Shown: positions 23,101 through 35,585 of the stretch, one piece after another
Numbering within the stretch: the first letter of the stretch is position 1
How the letters are laid out: each line of letters begins with the position of its first letter
Origin: Lumnitzera littorea
Taxonomy: Eukaryota > Streptophyta > Magnoliopsida > Myrtales > Combretaceae
NCBI GenBank assembly: GCA_024138015.1
Contig: JAMXBB010000001.1
Coordinates: forward strand, 89,890,497-89,954,496
Reading direction: 5' to 3'
DNA: 64,000 bases
Notes under the pieces: model-generated
Seen by the model: only the letters and a program-made list of their open reading frames with translations
The model's database searches: none
What the model was told of the DNA's origin: nothing
Translations under genes and position numbers: made by a program

Positions 23101-24660
23101 ATGCAGGAGCATAGACTAATTGCTTATTTTAGCAAGAAGCTAAAGGAGCCACCATGAATTACTCGGCATATGGCTAGGAATTCTATGCCCTTATTCGAGT
23201 ACTTTAAAATTGGTAACATTACTTACTATTGAGAGAGTTCATCATTTACATAGACCATGAATCTCTCAAGCATCTCAGGGGACAGCGGAAACTTTCATGA
23301 CGACATGCTAAGTGGGTTGAGTTTTTGGAGACTTTTTGCTATGTCACAAGAAAGGATATACCAATACTGTGATTGATACACTCTCTTGTCGACATGTTCT
23401 CATTAGAGCATTGTAAGTTAGAATACTTGGATTTGGGACCTTACTTGATTAGTATGAGCTTAATCCATATTTTGTGCCCTTAGTAGCCAAGTGTAATGTA
23501 GGAAGAGTTATGGATGGGTTTTATTTGAGTCAAGGGATTTTGATGAAGGGTAGGCAAGTTTGTGTGCCAAGTGGTTCTGTTAGGGAATTACTTGTTTGAA
23601 AGGCCTATGTTGGAGGCTTGGCAAGCCAATTTGGTGAGAAGAAAACAACTGAGTAGCTGAAAGAATATCTCTATTAGCCTAGGATGATGAAGGATATGTG
23701 TTGAGTACTTAAACGTTGTAAGGTGTGCAAACATGCTAAGGGACAAAAGAAATTATATAGAGAATACACAACTTTGCCTATACCTAAAAGGCCATGGAAC
23801 GACGTGAGCAATGATTTCATACTCAGCTTACCCAGATTACCATGGAGGCATGATTCTATTATGGTTGTGGTCGATCGGTTTAGTAAGATGAGTCACTTCA
23901 TCCCCTACTACAAAACCAATGATACTCTCTTTATTGCTAAACTTTTTTAGCAGGAGATTATGTGGTTGCATGGAGTACCAAAGAGTATTGTTTCTAATCA
24001 TGACTCGAAGTTTACGAGCTTCTTCTAGAGAATTCAATGAAAGAAGTTCGACGCTAAACTCATGTTTAGTACTTCTTGCCACTCATAGACAAGCGATCAA
24101 ACAAAAGTTGTAAAAAAGATAGTTAGCAACCTCCTTTGAGCTACTGTTGAGAAGAAGTTACACGATTGGGATCTATGCTTACTAGTCATTGAGTTCACTT
24201 ACAATCGCTTAACTCACAGCTCGATAGGAAGGTCACCATTTGAGGTCATCTATAGACTTAACTCCAACTTTTTCTTAGATATGGTTATCAACCCAACCTC
24301 TCAAGGAGAAAGTCAATCTAGCCTACAATGCGCTAAGGAGTTTTAGAAATTGCATCAAAAGGTTGCTAAGCAATTGGCTAAGACTATGGCCCAATAGAAG
24401 GAATAGGGAAGTCAAGGAAGGAGGTGTGTCATTTATAGCCCCGGAGACCTTGTCTAGATCCATCTTAGTAAAGAGCGTTTCCTAGGAAAAAGGACAAGCA
24501 AGCTATCCCCTAGGTTAGATGGACCTTTTAGGATCCTTAGGCATGTCAATGATAATGCATACGAGCTTAAGCTACCTGAAGGTAATGGCGTCTCTCCTAC
24601 TTTCAATGTTGTTAACTTGATGCCTTATGATCGAATGAAGAAGAAGACCAAGATTTGAGG
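20200..24660 (+). pseudogene. gag-pol polyprotein of gypsy element 2, decayed
   Basis: Visible in order: gag (GDYLDWEEKIEKTFEFYDYE near 20600); zinc knuckle CFKCLGCKYITSQC near 21276, with the usual His replaced; acidic linker; aspartic protease IIDGGSYTNVIA near 21578; RT from about 22230 with PKKDGSWRMCID, KIDLKSSYHQIRM and YFDDILLY near 22638; RNase H remnant about 22960-23330; integrase with CKVCKHAKG near 23720, MVVVDRFSKM at 23860, LHGVPKSIVS, and the C-terminal KLSPRLDGPFRIL near 24495. There are stops at Gln and at Trp (21819, 24026, 24038, 24455). At least one frameshift lies near 22300, and residues before the YFDD motif are missing. Confidence 0.88.
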
Positions 24661-24686
24661 GCAAATCTTCAATAACCTCAGGGAAT

Positions 24687-25641
24687 TGATGAATTGCTGA
24701 CCTTTGGCTCTCTTACTTGCGCGCGCCTCCAAGGCCTTTAGTCTCTCATTAGAAGAATCTTCCCTCTTCAGCCTATGGAGGCTAAAATATAGTATTTAGA
24801 TGAACAGTGGATGAACTCCCTAAGAACTTAGCTTGGATACACCTTGCTTTGTTTTGATCCTTATGTTGTCGTCAACCATTCATGTGCCAAGGCTGACTAG
24901 CCGAGTGTCGAGGCCGAGGTCGAGGTCAATACATGCCAAGCCCTGCTCCAACCTACAAGAATTTCATATGTCAAGGTCAAAGCCCTTGTAGGTCGGGTCC
25001 TCTTTTGGCCTATTGAACAATGACATCCCTTATTCATCCTAGCAATTCTAGATACTACTTATCTACAACCGCTACATCCTAAACCTAGCTCAACTACCAC
25101 ACCTCAAGATTCACTGGTACGAACCCATTAACAAGCTGCCTCCTGCCCATCACTTTTTCTGACCTTGTACTATTTTTGCTCTTTATCATTTGTTTTATTT
25201 ACCCCTTATGTATATATTAGGAATCCCTTTCTTCTTTTATCCTTTTTATAATTTTCCTTATTTGTAGCGTTGCCTCATAGACTTACTATAAATAGTCTCT
25301 TTTTACTATAGCTGAAATATCTTGCATTCCTCTCATATATTGAAATACTTGTTCTTGTGAGATATTTCTCTTCAAATACAATCTCTTTACACTCTTACTT
25401 AGTCTTTCTGAGTAGCTCGAGATTAGTGGCAGGTAGACCTTGATATTAACTTATGCGTCATATTAAGTGAAGTATTGAGTTGTATCGTGTTCGTTGGTGA
25501 GTCACATCCTCTGAGTAGCTTTATGTAAGCTATTATGCTTTTCAACTTCTTCACTTCATTTTCTTCATTATTACGAAAGACCCATTTGGTTTTCATTTCT
25601 CACGATAAGTTCTAGTGATTACTAAGCTTCTAGACACATCA
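24687..25641 (+). repeat. 3' LTR of gypsy element 2
   Basis: Starts TGATGAATTGCTGACC and ends TAGACACATCA; aligns with 19010-19979 throughout. hAT sequence resumes at 25642. Confidence 0.9.
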
Positions 25642-25918
25642 ACTATACAAACATGAATTATAGTTCTCTAAAAATATCTCTATCAAGAAATTTGATATCT
25701 TGGACTGGTAATAGAGATATACGAGGGACTATCCACCCCTATCTTACATCATAAGTGAAGTACTTACTGCTCTAGTGTCGACGGGCGTTGTTGAGCAAGC
25801 ATTTAATATAGTAAGCCTTATCTTCAATGATCGGCAAACATACCTTTTTGTTGTTAATGTTGAAGCAAGTACTTGTATGGAAGATTAGTACAAGGTGGCC
25901 TATAGATGGTAAGAACCA
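25642..25918 (+). pseudogene. hAT transposase pseudogene, C-terminal dimerisation domain
   Basis: The frame reads KKFDILDW, two stops, RYTRDYPPLSYIISEVLTA, VSTGVVEQAFNIVSL and NVEASTCMED. This is the hAT C-terminal dimerisation domain, where the family shows LDWW, YP-LS and PVS-x-E-x-AF. It is in the same register as 17780-19009 once gypsy element 2 is removed, so both pieces are one transposase. The frame stops at a TAG near 25888 and again near 25918. I did not find terminal inverted repeats. Confidence 0.87.
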
Positions 25919-27601
25919 TGTGGGACATTGAGCATTGAGTGATAAGGACGAGTGCTTCAGTGACTGAAACAAATCTGACGAAATCTCAAGCTTGACTGTA
26001 GATTCCACTCTTGAGCATAAACCACTGCTGTAAGGGGACATTTAGTAAGTACTAAAAAATCTTCCCTCTATTTTTATTTTTGTTCCTTTTAAAAATGTTT
26101 TGTCACCTAGTAAAATTGTTTTTGCAATTAATATTGAAAAACTAAATGGTATGGTTTTCTAAAAAGTTGTGATCAAACTTTAGGATTTTTCAAATTATCA
26201 CCGAGTAAAATTATTTTTCTTCAAAAAAATTAAATTGGATAATCATGTATACTTTACTTTTTTTTTCCTAATTTATAATTGGTTTTCTAAAAATCCAAAC
26301 CGAACTACGGTGGTTTAATTTCGACTAATGAATACATAGACACTTTTAAGACAACCATAAAATCAACTAAAAAACTTTTTCCCCCTTGCCACTAAATTCT
26401 CTAAGACTAAACTTTTATAAGAATTTTTTGTGCTAATTAGCACTACGAAAAGTCAACGGTACTTTATTTTATATTTTTACTCTACTACTATATTTTGATT
26501 GAAGAGATATTTTTTTGTAACATACTACTACGATTTATAGTTAATAATGGTGTTGTATTTTATTTCTTTCTTGTAGTTTGCAATTCTGTGAGCAATGACA
26601 ATTATTCATCATATGGAAATTTTTTTACTTTACTTAACATAACTCATTATTTTAATTTGCACTAATATTAACTTTACGTGAACCAAACCTATTATTTTGA
26701 AACTGAGTATAATTTCAATTGAAAATATGGGTTAATCATAAATGTAACATTACGTGTTATGTCATGCAAATATAATTATATATGTGTTACATTTTATGAT
26801 AATCTTTGAATTAAAATTCAAGTGCATGAGAGAACTGATAAATATTTCTAAGAACATAGAATTCAGAAATAAGTTATAAAGTAGAAATTAATAATAATAA
26901 TAATAATAATAATAACAACAACAACGATGGATCCGGTTCTAGGGCCAGTGAACCGGTCTAGGACTGTGATTAGTTGGGCCGGTCACGATTTGGCCTTGAG
27001 TTGATTCGTAAATCGACGGTTCTGGATTAGTTCGGCCTGGCGAATAGATCTAATCTATTAGGTATATAACATTTAATTCATCTCACTTAAATGTTTGAAT
27101 AAAAAATTTTAGATTTTTTACAACTACAGTGCAGGTGCATAGCCCATTAGTATAATTTTAGATTGAGAACTGAATAATAATTTTAAGAGATGGTAGTTAT
27201 TTAAGACTCTTCAAGTTTAAATAATATAGATAGCAAATAATATGAAATCATGTCTTTGTTTTACTTTTTTAATGTTACAATTTTACATTAAAGTTTTCAG
27301 CAGGTTTTAGCAATTACTCCTTTAAGTTGCAAACATGGCAGTAAGGTGAGAGTAATAAACGTGTAAGGAATTTGAATGGCAGTAAGGTGCTGTGGCTTCT
27401 TAGGAGTTACGGTTTTCAGCTGTAAACGTGAGAGGAGTATGATTGGCTAGTGGCTATGGTTTTCCAAGAGTTATTGTTTTATATGAGTTACCCTTTTAGG
27501 AATAGCAGGTGGGTTTTTAACATGTAGCAGGCAGAGTAGACAAAAAAATATTTTAAAAGAAGATTTAATAAAGTGGAGTCGTATTGTAATCAAATGGTAA
27601 T
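25919..27601 (+). other. Intergenic DNA upstream of the second SDR unit
   Basis: AT-rich with no recognised gene. A trinucleotide tract (AAT then AAC units) lies at 26890-26926, followed by a GC-richer patch with repeated ccggt/ggccg words (26928-27045). The patch may be the edge of a degenerate transposon. Confidence 0.4.
26890..26926 (+). repeat. (AAT)n(AAC)n microsatellite
   Basis: About eight AAT units running into about four AAC units. Confidence 0.9.
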
Positions 27602-27718
27602 TAAGAGTCTTTATTCATTTAAATATTATAGATACACATAAAAAGCATACAAAATGATCATCATCATCAGACTGTGCGAAGGATGTCTTGTGTCGGACCA
27701 AGCCCCTGGGACCGAAGA

Positions 27719-30664
27719 ATGGCAGAACCAACAAAGAGGTAACATAGCGTTCCTCATCGTTATTACTGGTAGCAGGAAACATGAAATAGGAAAGTGCCCG
27801 TGACTTCTTTCTAACGTACAAAGAATTTAAAATTAGCACTGATATCTCTCCTTCTTGCTTTTCCTGGTCAGGTATGCAGTAGTTACAGGAGCAAACAAAG
27901 GTATAGGATTCGGACTATGCAAGCAGTTGGCTTCTAATGGCATCATCGTAATCTTAACAGCCAGGGATGAGAAGAGAGGTCTTGAAGCTGTTGAGAAACT
28001 TGAAGAGTGTGGTCTGTCTGGTCATGTTGTCTTTCACCGGCTTGATGTTACAGATGCTGCTAGCATTGCTTCACTTGCTGATTTTATCAAGACCCAGTTT
28101 GGGAAGCTTGATATTTTGGTAAGAAAAATTAACCCATTTTGTTCTTAATTTCACTCATTATAGGAATCCATTTATTTATGTGACTGGCATGGATTGTGAT
28201 GAAGAAGTAGTTCCAGCATGTAAAAACCTTCCTCTTTACAGCTGGGGATTTTTGGTAGTGCCATAAAAATTTGATTATGATCACACCTTTGTGTTGTCGT
28301 TAGGTGCCTTTATTTTGCGGAAAATGTTTTCAAAACTTTATATTTTCTTTCCCCGTGGTTAACCTTTGCCGCCGGCAATCAGTTCTTACCTTCGCTTCCT
28401 GCCAGCTCTCGCTGCTAATATTTGATGATTCTAAAGATTTGGTTGGAACAGTTGTCCATAAAGTCCCGAAAACGTTTTCTAGATTTTGGTTTTCAAAACT
28501 TCAATTTCAGTTTGAATAACTTGAATTTCAATTAGAATTACAAAACTTACAGTAGAAAAGGGACAGAGATGAATGGTGAAAAGCTAAAGCGATACTGATG
28601 AAAAACGTATGCAGATAAACAACGCAGGTGTTGGTGGAACTGTTGCAGACGGGGAGGCTTTAAAGGCTGCTGGTTTTGGGAAGGTAATTATTTTCCGAAT
28701 TTGTGGTTTTTGCTAAGCAAGTTATTGTAGACCTGAATGTTAATCAATGACAATTAGCTTCTATATGTTCTTAGAAGGAACTTTTCCTGTATAATATGTA
28801 TTCAGTAATTTTTTTGGCAATCTTTGCAATCTAGCATTTGCAGTTGTTTAAAATGATTAATTTGGAAGTGATTTTGGCAGATTAATGTATCTTTGTTCTC
28901 AACATCTGTTATGTATTTTCTGTAAAATAAGGGCAACGGGTAATTGATTTTGCATTCCCTTCTTGTTGAGTAAGCTCCATTCCGATCATAGATACGAAAA
29001 GTGCATTTATTTCTGTTCTGAAAGAAAATATGAATCTGTGGTACCTTTTTTCAATTAGCATTTTACGTGCTTACTAACCGCCAGTACTGGTGGCCAACCT
29101 CTGCTTTCGCCATCCGTCAGCACTTATAGTTACAAGCCATTAGCAACCGCATCACTTGAGACTACTATGATAACTGCAAATCTTTGATGGTCAATCTATT
29201 GAGATATAATCTCTTCTAGCAGAAAACTTTGCAAATTCAGAAGAAAATTGTTAAGACAGCACGGGGGTATCATTGCATTAACATTGCAAATATAAAAACT
29301 TTTTAGTTCATTAATCCGGTATATAACGACTTTCGGCAGTTGTCTGTTTATAACTTCTTGCTGTATCATCCTTAGCGAACCACATTGCTTTGCTGAATTC
29401 CTAGGTTGATCGTTCAATGCTAAATAATGAGGCATGCTTGTCTAATTTACTCAGGAAGGAGCACATATCTATTGGAGTGAATTCATAAGCCAGCTCTATG
29501 AAGCAGCTGAAGAATGCCTTAATATAAACAACTATGGTGCCAAGAGAATGGTGGAAGCACTGGTTGACTTCCTTCAGCTATCTGATTCGCCCAGGATTGT
29601 CAATGTTTCCTCTTTCATGGGAAAGTTAGAGGTAATAACGCGACAAATTTCTCATCATGATGCTTGTCTCATAATTGAATATAAGCTGTCTGAATTTATC
29701 AAAAATTGATTACAAATTTATCTGGTATCATCTTACACTTGAATCAATACATATTGAGTCTAACTAGTTGAATTATGTGGATATGGCGAACCTGGCAATT
29801 ACTAGAGTTTCATTTGCAGAAAAATCATGCTATGTCAAATGATACTAACTATTGTTAAATCACGCAGAGTTAGACTAGTTAAGTGAGTTGGAAGAGTGAT
29901 GCAGGGTTTGGACTTAGGGCTTTGCAATTTGATACCTGTTGAATCTGATACTGCGACCAATTTATTTAAAAGCTTTAAGCTTTAGGTATTAGGTATACTG
30001 TGCAGCAAAGGAAAAGCAGTTTCCTTGATTAACTCTTGTTTTTAAGAAGTTAAAAATGGAGATTGTCTTGCATCTTTTAAAGAGATTCATCTGTAAACTT
30101 TAGATCCATATGCAGGCAGCTGTTAAAAAATTCAAGCCCAAAAGTGTAGTTTCATGTACATTACTAAAATAAATAAGGGCAAATTGAGTGCCCAGGTATT
30201 AGACTTCTTGCTCTAGTGCCGTGATAGATTTTAGATCCATATTCTAAAAGTTTAAGCCTGTAATATCTGGTGTTGGTTTTATGTTTGCTGGAAACATTTA
30301 CGATTAGAAGTCACCAGTCTTATGTTTCTTCATGGTTTTTTTTTTTTTTTTCCTTTTTCATTTATTCCCAGAAAGTATCTAATGAATGGGCCAAGGGAGT
30401 TTTCAGCAATGCTGGCCTGTGTTGATGCCTGCTTATATCATCTCAAAAGCAGCAATGAATGCTTACACACGAGTCCTCGCCAAAAAATATCCTAATTTCT
30501 GCATCAACTGCGTCTGCCCTGGCTTCATCAAAACAGATTTAAACTTCAATGCAGGTTTCTTATCTCTTGAAGAGGGAGCTGAGAGCCCGGTAAAGCTAGC
30601 ACTTCTACCTAGTGGTGGTCCTTCTGGCTGCTTCTTCATTAGGAAGGAAGAGTCAGCTTTCTAA
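27719..30664 (+). CDS. Short-chain dehydrogenase/reductase, salutaridine-reductase/neomenthol-dehydrogenase-like; exon 5 partly deleted
   Basis: Proposed exons: 27719-27738 (MAEPTKR start, split codon AG/G), 27872-28118, 28615-28683, 29455-29631, then exon 5 ending at the stop 30662-30664. All introns are GT/AG. Motifs: NADP-binding TGANKGIG, NNAGVGG, catalytic Ser in IVNVSS, Tyr-x3-Lys in AYIISKAAMNAY, PGFIKTDLNF. The family reduces ketones with NADPH in the cytosol; substrate here unknown. Exon 5 starting at 30372 reads KVSNEWAKGVFSNA, then loses about 85 bp relative to the third unit and goes out of frame. An internal acceptor, ttttcag/CAA at 30406/30407 with a ctaat branch-point-like motif upstream, would restore frame and give about 256 residues. 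Either a pseudogene or a shortened SDR. aataaa lies at 30728. Confidence 0.75.
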
Positions 30665-32533
30665 GTGGAAGAATAATACACCTGTGAGTTAAAAGTTTGC
30701 ATTTGTGCATGTACAGATCCTTTAATCAATAAACCAACAAGTGAATATGTGCTGCACAATATATGCAGCATGACTATTATCATATTATTGTATAATGAGG
30801 AGTGATGTTTGGCGATATCATGCTAGATAAATTTTAAATCCACAACCAACTAATCGAAAAACTCTAAGCTTATCATTTCTAATATGCTTTTGTATTTTGC
30901 AGTGAACACTCATCTCACTCACTGGGTGAGACTTTTACTCTCAAACTTTGAGAATGCAATAGGGAAGTTTTTGGGATCATCCATCAAAGAAACCGAGCGA
31001 TTATCTCACAAATACAAGGTAACGGGAAAAAACTTTTGTCTAGACCATCCCAAGAACTGACGACTCAAGAAGTGTCCCTCAGCATAGAGGTGGACCAAGT
31101 TTTAGCTCATGAAGAGAAATTGTTGAGCAGCAAAAGATTGATCAAAATGGTTACTTGATGGGTAAAGATTGATCAAAATGTTTAGTTGATGGATAAAGGA
31201 ACATTAAGATTTTTCCATGCTAGTGCAATTGCTACAAGATAAAAATCCACAATTATGGGGCTTTTTTGATGGGCAGGAGAACTGGCGCTGGATCTATATC
31301 AATGAAGAAGTTAATCACGAAATTTTCTCCTCCTTGTATGTCTTTGGGTAAGAATACAAGACAAGCGCATTAAGTTGAGGGATCATGGGTAATGGGTTCT
31401 CATCAGGACGTAAGGCTAAAATTAGGGGATTGATTACGCTGATGTAGTAGGAGGAGCTGTGTAATGCATTGGAATTAATAAAACTCTAAGGATGGTTGGT
31501 TCTATTGTTTAACAAATTGTGAAGAACGTTTTATCAATGTAATTAATCCCTTAAACCTTTTCCCTTCTTTCAATATAATTAATTCGTAGATTTACTATTG
31601 TCGATCTCAATTTATAAATCTACTACTATGGACATTATATCTATCTTTGTCTTACCATTCCAACAAGCATTGATTCCATCGAAATTACAATGTTGCCCAT
31701 CACAAAACCACTTCTACAAATGTGGTTTGTTTGAAGATTGTGACAATCAAGGTGAGATTTGTTTGATGGTAGCTTTCAAAATAAGCAATTTTTTATGTAT
31801 TTGTTTATTTCTTTGTTCTTTTTGCCATTACCCATGTGGGATTATGTCATCCCATTCTCGTCGGTTGGGTGGGTTTTGTTCTCTTCATAGAAAATTTAGT
31901 ATCCTTTTTATAAGACATTTCTTTATGCTTGAAACTATGTGCTAATTTATTTGGCTTAATCTTCTTATTCCTAACTCTTAGTATATCAGTTATTGTGTAT
32001 CTAGTAGAATAAGAATAATAATTGATTTTATTATAAGGTTCAATGAAATATTATTATATAATTATTTAGACAATAGTAAATCTATAGAGATAGATATAAA
32101 GACACCTTGTTTTTTTTTTTCTTTACATCTATTTCTTACATTTAGTGGTAAGTGTAAAAAGAGGGAAAGAGTGAGTCTACTCTTTCTAATTTCTTTCATT
32201 TTATTTTGTAATACTTATACAATGGCCTTTTATATGTTTTACAGCAAATATAATGGTCATAATATGTCTTTGATGAAAAATAGGATATTATACTATGGTT
32301 GAAAACTTTCAATTGATATAAATTTTCTTTTTTAATTTATATTTTCCTCTTAAGAGTTCTTATTTTATATAATATTTCAACTCTAATGTATTGAATGGGT
32401 AATATCTTTATATGTGTTTACTAATTAGTTTGATGAATTTAGTTTCAAAATTGATATTAACGATGACTAAAATACTAACTAATTAATATGAGAACATGCA
32501 TCATGATTGCGTCTAACTCTAGTTTCTATGATT
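30665..32533 (+). other. 3' flank of the second SDR unit and intergenic DNA
   Basis: About 300 bp after the stop resembles 51531-51690, the displaced 3' flank of the third unit, so the duplication extends beyond the coding region. The rest is AT-rich. An open stretch at 31598-31945 resembles no family and is likely chance. Confidence 0.5.
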
Positions 32534-33520
32534 TTATTACTTTTGATTAAGTGAGGTGGGTTACATAGGTTGGCCTGCATATCCCGTAACAAAATGCGAG
32601 GTAGGCTAAAAAATTTTAACTCGTTTAAATGCGGGCTTTTTTAACTCGCCCTTCTTAACTTGCGGGTCAAAGCGGGCTAACCCATTATAGGGTAGGTTAG
32701 CTTGCCAACCCGCACTAAAAAAAAAAAAAGAAAGAAAACTTATAGTGCTCTATTTATACAATTTATTTAGGTGCATTTTGGGTCTTAGGATTGAGTTTTT
32801 CATAAATGTAATTAATATTTTATTTCATTTCAAAACATATTTAGTTATTGAAATGAAAGCATTACTATATGTTATACTCATATTCAATTAACTATAATAT
32901 ATTGTTTAATATATCATATGGTAAAAATGTGTTTATTATTAACTATTTGTAATAGGAGATAACAAATATAGCATATGGTTACTTTATATACTAACTTATA
33001 TGGAATATTTAAAATAATTGCATAATGAAGTTGATCATCATATTAATATTGTAATGTATATGATCATTATTGTTATGTAAAACTTATTATAAATTTGGTT
33101 TGATATATTGTTAAATAAATCTAAGAAACAATTTACTTTTTTTTTTTTATTTTTATGTTTTATTTTTATTAAGTATATAAACGTTGATGCAAATATATAT
33201 ATATTATGAATATATTTAAAAATGAGATGAAAATTAAATATTATAGTAAATAAAAGCTAAATATAAACATTGAAACCGATAAGATTATAAACTGTTATTT
33301 ATAATTTGTAAATATTCTACATAATGTATTCATAAGAAATAAAGAATAATATAATTCACGAGTTTACTTGCTTAACTCATCAACCCATCGTAGGGCGGGT
33401 TGAGTTAAAAATTCTAACCTACATCTCTAAATGGGTGAAAATAGACTAACCTTAACCCTGGAGCAAATGCAGGGCGGAATAAGTTGGCTTACTTAGCTAG
33501 CTTGCTAAGTTCTACTTTTG
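32534..33520. repeat. Possible non-autonomous DNA transposon with GC-rich inverted ends
   Basis: Ends at 32534-32720 and 33360-33500 are rich in gggtt/aaccc and gcgggct words around a very AT-rich middle. Part of the left end (gaggtaggctaaaa...ttttaactcg) resembles the reverse complement of the right end (gatgtaggttagaattttta). No target duplication or transposase found. The layout fits a hAT-like non-autonomous element, unproven. Confidence 0.35.
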
Positions 33521-35300
33521 ATAGTCTAGTTAATTAATAACTATATGCATTATAATTAATTAATCAACTTCATTATCTTTTTGTTTGACGAGTCATAAAA
33601 GAAAAGTCCACAAAGACAAAATCTTTCTTGATTTGTTAAAATCACCGTCATCGTCAGAGTTGTGTCCGACCAGGCACTTGTGACAGGAGAATGGCAGAAC
33701 CAACAAAGAGGTAACTACAACATTGACCGTCAAGACTCCTAGTACTTGGAAACATGAACTAGGAAAGTGCCAATGACCTTCATCTTACGTAGAAAAAGTC
33801 TAAAAAATTAAAATTCTATTTCCTTCTCTTGTTGGTTTTTCCTTGTCAGGTATGCAGTGGTTACAGGAACAGACAATGGTATTGGATTTGGAATGTGCAA
33901 ACATTTGGCTTCTAATGGCATTATCGTAATCTTAACAGGCAGGGACGAGAAGAGAGGCCCTGAAGCTGTTAAGAAACTTGAATAGTGTGGTCTGTCTGGT
34001 GATGTTGTCTTTCACCAGCTTGATGTTACTGATCCTGCTAGTGTTGCTTCACTTGTTGATTTTATCAAGACCCAGTGTGGGGAGCTAGACATTTTGGTAT
34101 TAAAAATTAACTCATCTTGTTTTTATTAATTTCACTTTTTTTTTTATTGGAATCAAAATGATAATCTATTTGTATAGTCTTGGATATGTTTGTTTCACGG
34201 AAAATGTTTTCAGAACTTTTTTTATTTAGATGCTAATATTAACTAGCTGGGAGTGGATAACGACAACGTCAACTTTTCTTTTACGTTCTTCTTTTTTTGG
34301 GGTGGGGGTGGGGGCTTGGTGCTGCAGTTTGTGGCGTGGTGATGGTTAACCTTCACCAGCAATCAGTTGTTACCTTTTACCTCCTACCAGCATGCACTGT
34401 TTATATTTGGTGATTCTAAAAGTTCTATTGGAACAACTGTCATAAAAGTCCGAAAACCAAACAAACAATAGATCCATTTCAAAACTTCAATTACGGTTTG
34501 AATAATCCGAATTAGGATTAGAATTACAATACGTGCAGTAAAAGAGGGATAGGGATGAATGGTACAAAAGCTAAAACGATACTGACGAGAAATGTTTGCG
34601 GATAAATAATGCAGGTGTTGGTGGATTTATTGTAGATGGGGAAGTTTTAAAGGCTGTTGGTTTTGGGAAGGTAATTATTTATACACCATAAGTATATAAC
34701 ATGTGCTATATAATATCTAATAAATCTCAGCAGATAAAGGATGTTAAGATTTTATAATTCGGTTGGAAAGACCGATGTTCTTTTACATGAACGGTACAGG
34801 AGTGGGAATTTATTATAAAGTATGTATTCTAACGTATCGTTCAATGGATGCTATTTCAAACTTTTTCAGTTTTTCTTGCACTAATATGCTAGTAAAGGAA
34901 TGGCCCAAGATATATACTATACATTATCCCATGATGTCTGCTGCAGCGAACTTGAGCCGTTGAATCCTGTCGCTTTAGTGGTGCCAGTCATAGTCAACCT
35001 AAATGAAAGTCCACAAAGGAGCCTGCTTGTGAAATCATTTTTACCAGTCATTCGCGAATTAAATGGAAACAGAAAACCGTATCTTCTCTTATACCTACTA
35101 AGATGAGCACCTACCCTCAGTCCTAGAAAGTTGTCTATGTTCCGTGTATTCTCCCTTTTTCTTAAGAAAATCAAAAGGGTGATTTAAATAGAAAGTTGCG
35201 TCATCTATACGCTCACCAATCACACCTTTCCAATAGACTCTATCACTGCTCCAAATCTTCATATAATGTGTTGAAGGGGAACTTGTCTCGTATAATGTGT

Positions 35301-35575
35301 TGAAGGAATTGTTGATATCATATTTGTTTCTTGATGACAGTAGCAAACAAAGTGAGATGAACGAGAGAAGTAATCTAGCTGCAAAATGAATATGAGCTCA
35401 ACTGTCCAAAAGTCATTTATTACTGCTAGTCTTTAGTATTTATACAAGACTTGTAACTGTAAAGGAAATTGAAACAACAACTACTTACAGTTAGTAATAA
35501 CTAATTAACCTTCTAAACTAACTAAGTAAACGTATGTTAAATAAGTTGAATATATTTGCTATACAATCCTTCACA
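35301..35575 (-). repeat. 3' LTR of the copia element (left copy)
   Basis: Aligns with 40010-40276. The outermost 12 bp (TGAAGGAATTGT) are seen only here, so the border with the other LTR differs slightly. On the minus strand it runs TGTGAAGG ... CCTTCA, with short inverted ends. Confidence 0.88.
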
Positions 35576-35585
35576 CCACCACACC

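Larger units (their letters stand above)
19010..25641 (+). mobile_element. Ty3/gypsy LTR retrotransposon 2, inserted in hAT transposase
   Basis: Complete structure: LTRs 19010-19979 and 24687-25641, iMet primer site at 19990, gag, protease, RT, RNase H, integrase. Flanks actaa (19005-19009) and actat (25642-25646) are a near-perfect 5 bp target duplication. Removing the element and one flank restores the hAT reading frame across the junction, which supports these borders. No chromodomain seen. Unlike element 1 it has frameshifts and Trp-to-stop changes. Confidence 0.92.

Noticed and set aside
31598..31945. 115-codon open frame with several Cys residues
   Set aside because: Cys spacing does not fit a known zinc-binding motif, the frame is Phe/Ile-rich as expected from AT-rich DNA, and there is no repeat or paralogue support.
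34763..35346. Several overlapping short frames in intron 3 of the third SDR unit
   Set aside because: They overlap on both strands, lie in an intron between exon 3 and the copia insertion, and match no family.
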